Shown here in pieces: positions 1-5,516 of a stretch of DNA of 6,869 nucleotides. Origin of the DNA: Acidimicrobiales bacterium (lineage in GTDB: Bacteria > Actinomycetota > Acidimicrobiia > Acidimicrobiales > Poriferisodalaceae); the NCBI GenBank assembly GCA_030749275.1, contig JASMKJ010000074.1:1-6869 (forward strand), read 5' to 3'. The translations under genes were made by a program, and so were the position numbers. A model generated the notes under the pieces. It worked only from the letters and a program-made list of their open reading frames with translations, ran no database searches and was not told where the DNA came from. Position 1 is the first letter of the stretch; every line of letters begins with the position of its first letter.

Positions 1-12
1 TCCATCCAGTCA

Positions 13-1086
13 TCAACGCAGCCTGACAGCCACTTCATTGGCGAGGAGTCTTCCCTTCGTGGTCAGCTTCAGGTTGCCCTCGAGGTCAGCTGGTTGAGTG
101 AGGTGTCGAACTTCGCTCGGAACGAATTCCTCAGGAACGCCCCTGCTCGTTCGTAAAGCAAGTTGCCGTCCCTCAAGAGCCCAACCATCGACGTCTAATT
201 GTTCTGACCCTGCCTCCACCGAAGAATCTTGGGAGATCGCGGCTATGAATCGCTCTGGGGTTCGGATGCTCCAAAATCTTTTGTGACCTATGTGACTGTG
301 TGCTGCTACACCGAGCCCCAAATATTCTTCTTGGTTCCAGTAAAGCAGGTTGTGTCGGGATTCTTTATTGGGCTGAGCCCAGTTGGAAATCTCATAATTT
401 GAATATCCAGCAGCCGTTAGATGATTATCGGCTTCAATGTATTTGTCGGCCTGGTCGTCGTCATCGGGGTGTCTCTCGGTATCGGTTGCTAGGGGGGTTC
501 CTGGCTCGACCGTTAACGCGTAACTGCTGATGTGATCTGGCTCTAGGGACACGGCTGTCTCTAGAGTTCTTTGCCAGTCTGCGCTGGTTTCTCCCCGGGC
601 CCCGTAAATGAGATCAAAGTTGATGTTATGTATTCCAGCAGATCGAATTTTCTCGACTGCTGATAGCACATTTTCTGGTTCGTGTTCTCGACCAAGTGAA
701 GCAAGAACATGAGGAACCATCGATTGAACACCCAAGCTGATTCGGTTCACTCCGGCATGTGCATAGGTTTTGATCTGGTCGCTGCTCACGAGGTCTGGAT
801 TGCATTCAACGGTGAATTCGCTATCACCAGCAATTGGGAGTTCTGCAACGACATCCATCAGTAGCTCGGCTGGCACAAGGTTGGGTGTTCCTCCACCTAC
901 GAAGATCGACGTGATCTCGGGCAGTTCGGGGGCCCACTTCATTACTTGGGTCTTACAAGCAGCTAGGTACTGGTTGATCAGATGTTCCCGGTCAGTCCAA
1001 GTTGCAAATGAGCAGTAGTCACAACGACGGGAACAAAACGGGACATGTAAGTAAATGCCGAACTTCCTACCATCTTCTTGTTTCAT
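13..1086 (-). CDS. hemW: Heme chaperone HemW (radical-SAM, HemN-like)
   Basis: HemW binds heme and a [4Fe-4S] cluster and is thought to insert heme into respiratory proteins; it was long misannotated as coproporphyrinogen III oxidase HemN. The 357-residue protein has the radical-SAM cluster CSRRCDYC (Cys 18, 22, 25) followed by SF. The fourth cysteine of true HemN (CxxxCxxCxC) is absent, which favours HemW. Further core motifs are GGGTP (64-68), VECNPD (93-98), NRISLGVQS (114-122), NFDLIYG (156-162) and YEISNWA (231-237). The HemW heme-binding signature HNLLYW is at 245-250, followed by YLGLGVAAHS. The C-terminal HemN_C region is somewhat short but ends normally with LTTKGRLLANEV. The start ATG at 1086 overlaps the upstream stop as TGATG; a TTG one codon earlier is possible but less likely. 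No strong Shine-Dalgarno is visible, so translation probably depends on the upstream gene. In many actinobacteria hemW directly follows lepA; here five genes intervene. Confidence 0.95.
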   Translation of the reverse strand: MKQEDGRKFGIYLHVPFCSRRCDYCSFATWTDREHLINQYLAACKTQVMKWAPELPEITSIFVGGGTPNLVPAELLMDVVAELPIAGDSEFTVECNPDLVSSDQIKTYAHAGVNRISLGVQSMVPHVLASLGREHEPENVLSAVEKIRSAGIHNINFDLIYGARGETSADWQRTLETAVSLEPDHISSYALTVEPGTPLATDTERHPDDDDQADKYIEADNHLTAAGYSNYEISNWAQPNKESRHNLLYWNQEEYLGLGVAAHSHIGHKRFWSIRTPERFIAAISQDSSVEAGSEQLDVDGWALEGRQLALRTSRGVPEEFVPSEVRHLTQPADLEGNLKLTTKGRLLANEVAVRLR

Positions 1087-2006
1087 CAAAAGAGGCTGTC
1101 TTGCATAACGAACTCATCGATTTCGAAGTCACCGGTTTGGAGAGGGTGCGCTAGAAGTGGTTGAAAGTCGACGAGGAAGTTCTCCACGAATCCCGTCTTA
1201 TTACACGCGGCGAGTCGCCCAACCATTGATTTGATGGCGAACTCATGCGCTCCTTGGTTGATGACTGTGGGGTAGCTAACCAAGTTGATCCAAGCATGGT
1301 CTTCTATTCGCGGGTTCGACCATTGATCGTCAAGCAGAGTTCCCTTTGCCCCAATTTCTTTGGTAAGAAACTTTTCGGTTTCCTTGGCCAGTTGAGTGAG
1401 TCGCTTCTCGAGTTCCTGGTTCGGCAAGGGTTGCAGGTGTCCGGCGAATTTCTTCCTTGTGTCGATTGCTTGGCCTATTCCCAACTTCTCGGTTACTGAG
1501 TCTTCGAGTTCTCGGACGAAGAACCCATCATCTACCTGCGCTAGGTACCTCGCGTACCAGGCTCCTTGTTCCACTAGCCTGTTGCCTCCCGAAAGTCCTC
1601 TCGTGGTACCGACTTTGGTTGCCCCATCGCGAAATATCGCTACATACAGTCTGTGCGGGTGAGTGAGGTATGCGACCATGGCTTTACCAATTGCATCACG
1701 GCCTCTTCGATGAGCCTGATGCATTTGTGCAGCCGCGATGTTGTCTTTTGTTTGGCACCGTTCGCATTGACGTGCACTAACCGCGGGCGAGTCGCATTGC
1801 ACGCTGGTTGATCCGTCTTTGGAACGGTCAATCGTGCCAATACATTGCCGTTCCCAGTCAACCGCTACTCGGAACCGAAGGTCGAGTTCGTTGGCGCTCA
1901 CCGATTGCGATGCGTCGTCGCCATGCACCCGGAATTGTAAGAAAGGTTCTTCGCCATCCCAATTGATGGCGGTGAGGTAGCAGGGGGCGTTGGTGTCCAT
2001 ATTCAT
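1086..2006 (-). CDS. DUF2797-family protein with Cys4 cluster and GIY-YIG-like core
   Basis: The function is unknown. The 306-residue product matches my recollection of the DUF2797 family, seen mostly in actinobacteria: an N-terminal block with INWDGEEP (14-21), then LYVA...KVGTTR (120-136) and RLVEQGAWYA (143-152). Four cysteines (55, 71, 81, 84, the last two as CERC) could bind zinc. The tract Y121, KVG (131-133), R143 and E168 has the order and rough spacing of the GIY-YIG nuclease core; this is my inference, not an established activity. There is no signal peptide or membrane segment, so it is probably cytoplasmic. The in-frame ATG at 2054 would overlap the BldD-like gene by 29 nt and add 16 residues unlike the family. 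The ATG at 2006 (or 2000, which has a weak AGAG six bases ahead) gives a 19-nt spacer and the expected N-terminus. The stop overlaps the hemW start as TGATG, so the two are translationally coupled. Confidence 0.8.
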   Translation of the reverse strand: MNMDTNAPCYLTAINWDGEEPFLQFRVHGDDASQSVSANELDLRFRVAVDWERQCIGTIDRSKDGSTSVQCDSPAVSARQCERCQTKDNIAAAQMHQAHRRGRDAIGKAMVAYLTHPHRLYVAIFRDGATKVGTTRGLSGGNRLVEQGAWYARYLAQVDDGFFVRELEDSVTEKLGIGQAIDTRKKFAGHLQPLPNQELEKRLTQLAKETEKFLTKEIGAKGTLLDDQWSNPRIEDHAWINLVSYPTVINQGAHEFAIKSMVGRLAACNKTGFVENFLVDFQPLLAHPLQTGDFEIDEFVMQDSLF

Positions 2007-2025
2007 CTCTGCGTCGAGATGCTTA

Positions 2026-2538
2026 TTAGGCACCCAGTCGGACACCCAGTTCATCTAGACGATCTGATATGTCGTCGATGGCGGTGTCCAGAATGCATGC
2101 GATGGTTCGAAGGTCATCTCGACGGATGGTGAGTGAGGAGCCGTTGAACTCACGTCGTTGACCTTGAATCATGGTGAGAAAACGCCCTAGTACCGCTGCT
2201 TCTGCTCCCGGTACTCGAGCTAGCCGATCTAGATCAATGGTGACTTGTTGATCAAGATTGGCTCCCGATTCATCGCTCGCACCATCTCCTCGCGGGAGTA
2301 GTTGGCCAACCGGTACTTCGTAGAATCGCGCGAGTCGTGAAAGTCGTGGGACGGAGATAGCGCGTTCACCTCGTTCATAGGCACCGAGGACCGAAGCTTT
2401 GAACTCGTGGGTTGATTCCGCCTCTACCTCTTGGAGGGACATTCGCTTTTGGCGACGAACAAGTCGGAGACGTTCTCCGACTTTAAGGCTGTAGTTCTCT
2501 CCATCGAGTTCTTCTGTGGTGAGACCCGTATTGGTCAT
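2026..2538 (-). CDS. BldD-like XRE-family transcriptional regulator with variant c-di-GMP motif
   Basis: The 170-residue protein aligns along its whole length with Streptomyces BldD (about 167 residues), the developmental master repressor whose dimerisation on DNA is driven by cyclic-di-GMP. The N-terminal XRE helix-turn-helix (about 19-82) matches as GERLRLVRRQKRMSLQEVE, then VLGAYERGERAISVPRLSRLA (50-70) and FYEVPVGQLLP (72-82). After a short polar linker, the C-terminal domain (about 98-165) has the BldD-like blocks TIDLDRLARVP and LTIRRDDLRTIA. Streptomyces BldD binds c-di-GMP through RGD-x8-RQDD. Here the equivalent is RRE (128-130), eight residues, then RRDD (139-142), so the first acid is Glu instead of Asp. 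Ligand binding is therefore plausible but unproven. The start is the ATG at 2538, set by a strong AGGAG; the N-terminus is roughly ten residues longer than in Streptomyces. It lies 40 nt after rsmE and 19 nt before the DUF2797 gene. I leave the symbol empty because orthology to bldD is inferred. Confidence 0.88.
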   Translation of the reverse strand: MTNTGLTTEELDGENYSLKVGERLRLVRRQKRMSLQEVEAESTHEFKASVLGAYERGERAISVPRLSRLARFYEVPVGQLLPRGDGASDESGANLDQQVTIDLDRLARVPGAEAAVLGRFLTMIQGQRREFNGSSLTIRRDDLRTIACILDTAIDDISDRLDELGVRLGA

Positions 2539-2540
2539 GT

Positions 2541-2571
2541 TCACTCCTGATGACCTGTCCAACAAGAGTGA
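2541..2571 (-). promoter_or_regulatory. Predicted mRNA hairpin covering the ribosome-binding site of the BldD-like gene
   Basis: On the transcribed strand UCACUCUU (2571-2564) can pair with AGGAGUGA (2548-2541), giving an 8-bp stem with one G-U wobble and a 15-nt loop. The 3' arm contains the entire AGGAG Shine-Dalgarno of the BldD-like gene. The 5' arm starts 7 nt after the rsmE stop codon, so a ribosome terminating on rsmE would cover or open the stem. The pairing is read directly from sequence. A role in coupling the regulator's translation to rsmE translation is inference. The same DNA inverted repeat could instead be a protein-binding site. Confidence 0.45.
2544..2548 (-). promoter_or_regulatory. 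Strong Shine-Dalgarno (AGGAG) deciding the BldD-like start
   Basis: AGGAG is read on the minus strand, 5 nt before the ATG at 2538. It is the only near-consensus ribosome-binding site in the window and selects the ATG over the in-frame TTG at 2565, which would add nine residues with no similarity to the family. Confidence 0.8.
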
Positions 2572-2578
2572 CCATAGT

Positions 2579-3274
2579 TCACGGAGAGTGGTTGTCCAGT
2601 AAGTCTTCGCGAAGTAGTGAAAGAGCCGCTGCAGCTGTGACCGCTGCCGTTTCAGCCCGAAGCACTGATGACCCCAAGTTAACCGTCGGCATATCGACGA
2701 GTTCGGAGTCGTCCCATCCTCCCTCTGGACCTATATACAGAATGTTTTGGTTGAGGCTGGGTCGGGTGCCGTTCCTGTGGGTGAGGGAGGCTCCTGAATC
2801 CTTGGCGGCCTGTCGCACTTCTGTAACCGGTTTGATTGTGGGAACTCTGACTTGTCGAGACTGCATTGCTGCTTCACGAGCTATCCGTTCGAGGCGTTTC
2901 AATTGCTTGTCTGCTTGGTCAGAGTTCCACTTAACAACTGATCTTTGCGACCTCAGCAGGTGGATTTCATCGACCCCGAGCTCGGTTAGTTTTTGGACGA
3001 TCCAGCTCGGTCGATCACCTTTAGGAACCACAAATCCGATCGTTATCCGCGGCAAAGGTGGTGAGACCTCGACGATGTCACCAGTTGCTACCGGTGGGTT
3101 ATCGAAGGTAGCGGAACGCCATCTGTAAGCCCCGTCGCAGATTGTTATGGGGTTTCCCGGTCGCAGTCGCAGGACCCGTTTGAGATGGTGTAGGTCGTGG
3201 GGTGAGAGTCGAGGTTGGTCTAGGTCTTCGACGAAGACGTGAGGACCGTTCGTTCCATCGGGAAGAGTTGCCAT
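2579..3274 (-). CDS. rsmE: 16S rRNA (uracil-1498-N3)-methyltransferase RsmE
   Basis: RsmE uses S-adenosylmethionine to methylate N3 of U1498 of 16S rRNA in the small-subunit decoding region. The 231-residue length is typical. A small N-terminal PUA-like domain (about 12-72) includes HHLKRVLRLRPG (29-40). The C-terminal SPOUT (trefoil-knot) methyltransferase domain shows the family signatures KGDR...IVQKLTELGV (85-101), a REAAMQSRQVRVP segment (133-145), the SAM-loop motif IGPEGGW (181-187) and LGSSVLRAETA (200-210). The start ATG lies only 6 nt after the dnaJ stop and has no obvious Shine-Dalgarno, which fits coupled translation. In actinobacteria rsmE commonly follows the HrcA-linked dnaJ, so both homology and position support the call. 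Its stop codon sits 7 nt before a predicted mRNA hairpin that covers the ribosome-binding site of the next gene. Confidence 0.96.
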   Translation of the reverse strand: MATLPDGTNGPHVFVEDLDQPRLSPHDLHHLKRVLRLRPGNPITICDGAYRWRSATFDNPPVATGDIVEVSPPLPRITIGFVVPKGDRPSWIVQKLTELGVDEIHLLRSQRSVVKWNSDQADKQLKRLERIAREAAMQSRQVRVPTIKPVTEVRQAAKDSGASLTHRNGTRPSLNQNILYIGPEGGWDDSELVDMPTVNLGSSVLRAETAAVTAAAALSLLREDLLDNHSP

Positions 3275-3280
3275 TTTGAG

Positions 3281-4408
3281 CTATTGGAAGGCCGAACGGA
3301 TCTTGTCAAGGACAGACCGTTCTCCTGGATCTGCGACATTCTCATCACGTTGGTTCGCTATTTGACGCAGCAGTTCGTCATCTTGTTTGGAAAGCCTGGT
3401 AGGGATTTCAACTTTGACGGAAAGTAGAAGGTCCCCTCGCCCCCGTCCGCGACCTTCCAGCCGGGGAACTCCGTGGTCGCGTAGTCGAAAAACTTCCCCT
3501 GGCTGCGTTCCTGGAGGTATCGCAAGTTCGACTGTTTGGTCCAAGGTTTCGAAGTCGATTCGCGCTCCAAGAGTTGCTTGGAGCATGGTGATTTGCAGTT
3601 CGGCGTACAAGGTGTCACCGTCTCGAGTGAATCGGTCTGAATCAGTGACCCTTAAGTGAACGTATAGATCGCCAGAGGCTCCGCCCCTAGGACCAGCGGC
3701 TCCTCTGCCGGTGAGTCGCAGTGTTGAACCGGTGTCCACACCCGCTGGAATTCTTACTTCGTACGACATGGAGTCGCTGTATCTACCTTCGCCTCGACAT
3801 CGGGAGCACGGGTTTGGTATTTCCTCTCCCATGCCTCCGCATCGAGGGCAGTGGGTGGCGGTCACCATCTGTCCGAGCAGGCTTTGGCGCACTTGTTGGA
3901 CTTGACCTGAGCCTTCGCACCCACCACATCGACGCGCCGAGGTTCCTTCGGCCGCCCCTGAGCCTGAACATTGGATGCATCCCACCGCTGTTTGTAGTTC
4001 GACGTTTCGATCTATCCCGAAGATTGCTTCTTCGAAGCTCAGGTCGAGGACGATTTCTTGGTCTTCGCCAGGTGGTGGTCCCGAGGGTCGTCGAGTTCTT
4101 CCGCCTCCGAAGGGGTTCCCACCAAAAAAGTTTTCGAAAATGTCGTTGAGATCGAAGTTAAAGGGGTCGCCGCCCATTCCCCCACTACGCAAGCCGTCGT
4201 GACCAAACTGGTCGTAACGAGCACGAGCACTGTCATCTGACAAGACTGCGTATGCCTCACTGATTTCTTTGAATTTGGCTTCGGCGTCTCGATCGTCGGG
4301 GTTGGCATCAGGGTGATATTCGCGAGCCAGCTTTCGGTACGCTCGCTTGAGATCATCGGCTGATGCGTCGCGACTCACTCCCAACAACTCGTAGTAGTCA
4401 GTTGCCAT
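3281..4408 (-). CDS. dnaJ: Type I co-chaperone DnaJ (dnaJ2-type, HrcA-linked)
   Basis: DnaJ is the Hsp40 partner of DnaK: it binds unfolded protein and stimulates DnaK ATP hydrolysis. The 375-residue product is full length with all four type I regions. The J domain (about 4-68) has the essential HPD at 32-34. The Gly/Phe-rich linker spans about 69-103. The zinc-binding domain has four intact CxxCxGxG-type repeats with cysteines at 144/147, 161/164, 187/190 and 201/204. Two beta-rich substrate-binding domains make up the rest to the C-terminus. Neither dnaK nor grpE is in the window. Actinobacteria commonly carry one dnaJ with dnaK-grpE and a second next to hrcA; position identifies this as the second kind. 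The ATG is 8 nt after the hrcA stop with no strong Shine-Dalgarno, so translational coupling to hrcA is likely. The stop is 6 nt before the rsmE start. Confidence 0.97.
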   Translation of the reverse strand: MATDYYELLGVSRDASADDLKRAYRKLAREYHPDANPDDRDAEAKFKEISEAYAVLSDDSARARYDQFGHDGLRSGGMGGDPFNFDLNDIFENFFGGNPFGGGRTRRPSGPPPGEDQEIVLDLSFEEAIFGIDRNVELQTAVGCIQCSGSGAAEGTSARRCGGCEGSGQVQQVRQSLLGQMVTATHCPRCGGMGEEIPNPCSRCRGEGRYSDSMSYEVRIPAGVDTGSTLRLTGRGAAGPRGGASGDLYVHLRVTDSDRFTRDGDTLYAELQITMLQATLGARIDFETLDQTVELAIPPGTQPGEVFRLRDHGVPRLEGRGRGRGDLLLSVKVEIPTRLSKQDDELLRQIANQRDENVADPGERSVLDKIRSAFQ

Positions 4409-4416
4409 GAGCTCGT

Positions 4417-5424
4417 TCAGTCCTCGTGTGCCTCACCTAGGGATTCACCAAGACGGCTGCTAACCACGTGCACCGCAGCTAGAGCTTTTGGGTAGTCCAT
4501 TCGGGTTGGTCCCAGAACCCCGATGCTACCGACCTGTTCGCCGTCGACCTTGTATGGAGCCACAACTACCGCGCACTCAGACAGTGGAGCGACACCGGTT
4601 TCTGAGCCAATAGCCACGCTCAGGCCGCGTTCTACGAGGTCCCCTAGGAGGCCGACGACAAGTAGCTGTTCTTCAAGGACTGCTAGAACGGATTTCACCG
4701 TTGAAACAGCATCGAATTGTCCGGCCATGTTTGCTGCCCCTCCGACGTAGAGGTCACCGGCATGAGTAGTCGAAGGAGATAGCGACGCAAGTGTCGTTGC
4801 GATGAGTTTGTCTGCTTCTGGGTGGCCGGTCGACCTGACCTCGGGGATGCTGCCCAGCGAGGCGCCTACAAATGCTTCGTTGATCGCTGCGGAGGCAGCA
4901 GCTAAATGATGAGGTTCTACCTCTGCGCCCCCGACAAGTTCGATCATCGATCGGTCAATCGAACCTGATGACGTCACTATGACCAGAATTAGGCGACCCG
5001 AGCCTAGGTCTACGAGTTGGGCGGATCGAACGGTGGTCGGGTCATGTGCGGGACCTACAACAACGGCAGCGTAAGCCGTGAGTTGAGAGAGTAAACGGCT
5101 GGTGTCTGCCAACCGTTGTTCGATCTGTCCTTGTGCATGTCGGAAAAAGGCGCTGATTTGCTGGGCTTCGGTGTCGTCAAGGTGACCCGGTCCGAGGCTG
5201 TCAACGAAGTAGCGGTACCCGGCGTCGGTTGGGATGCGTCCAGCGCTGGTATGGGGTTGTGCCAGGTATCCGTCAGCTTCGAGGCTTGCCATCTCGTTTC
5301 TGATCGTGGCGGCAGACACATCTAAGTCTGCTAGGTCCGATACGACGCGGGAACCGACTGGTTGAGCGGTGTCGATGAAGCTTTCTACGACGGCTCTTAA
5401 TACCGTGGCTTTACGTTCGTCCAC
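4417..5424 (-). CDS. hrcA: Heat-inducible transcription repressor HrcA
   Basis: HrcA is a DNA-binding repressor that holds down class I heat-shock genes (typically groES/groEL and its own operon) by binding the CIRCE inverted repeat, and it needs GroEL to stay active. The 335-residue product has the usual family length. The N-terminal winged helix contains VSAATIRNEMASLE (36-49), followed by the signature HTSAGRIPTDAGYRYFV (58-74). The GAF-like middle domain follows, and the C-terminal block IGVLGPTRMDYPKA is near residue 303. The start is GTG at 5424: it is the first possible start in this frame and gives the typical MDERK-type N-terminus. Only a weak purine-rich stretch precedes it. The stop lies 8 nt before dnaJ, so the two are clearly co-transcribed. 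The 92-nt region upstream has no recognisable CIRCE element, which is unusual for a gene often thought to be self-regulated. Confidence 0.97.
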   Translation of the reverse strand: MDERKATVLRAVVESFIDTAQPVGSRVVSDLADLDVSAATIRNEMASLEADGYLAQPHTSAGRIPTDAGYRYFVDSLGPGHLDDTEAQQISAFFRHAQGQIEQRLADTSRLLSQLTAYAAVVVGPAHDPTTVRSAQLVDLGSGRLILVIVTSSGSIDRSMIELVGGAEVEPHHLAAASAAINEAFVGASLGSIPEVRSTGHPEADKLIATTLASLSPSTTHAGDLYVGGAANMAGQFDAVSTVKSVLAVLEEQLLVVGLLGDLVERGLSVAIGSETGVAPLSECAVVVAPYKVDGEQVGSIGVLGPTRMDYPKALAAVHVVSSRLGESLGEAHED

Positions 5425-5516
5425 TTCTGGTCCCGTTCGCCGAGTTAAGGATGATCAAGTGGGGAAATACTAGGCCCTTCTATAGACAGGTGGATCCGCT
5501 ATGCCGGTCGGCGCTG

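Noticed and set aside
13..1086. Coproporphyrinogen III oxidase HemN as an alternative for hemW
   Set aside because: The fourth cysteine of HemN (CxxxCxxCxC) is replaced by Phe, and the HNxxYW heme-binding motif of HemW is present.
1086..2054. Longer DUF2797 product from ATG at 2054
   Set aside because: It would overlap the end of the BldD-like gene by 29 nt and add 16 residues not expected in the family. It cannot be excluded completely.
2026..2565. Longer BldD-like product from TTG at 2565
   Set aside because: The TTG has no Shine-Dalgarno and falls inside the 5' arm of the hairpin. The ATG at 2538 has AGGAG five bases ahead and gives a better N-terminus.
2550..3128. A 192-codon open frame on the plus strand opposite rsmE
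   Set aside because: It lies entirely over rsmE, which has full family motifs. Its translation is Ser/Arg-rich with no recognisable domain, typical of an antisense shadow.
5503..5512. GCCGGTCGGC palindrome after lepA as a terminator
   Set aside because: It has only a 4-bp stem with a 2-nt loop and no following T-run on the minus strand, too weak for a rho-independent terminator.
5425..5516. A sigma-70-type promoter for hrcA
   Set aside because: A TAGTAT hexamer is present, but no TTGACA-like -35 lies at 16-18 nt spacing, so I do not annotate a promoter.
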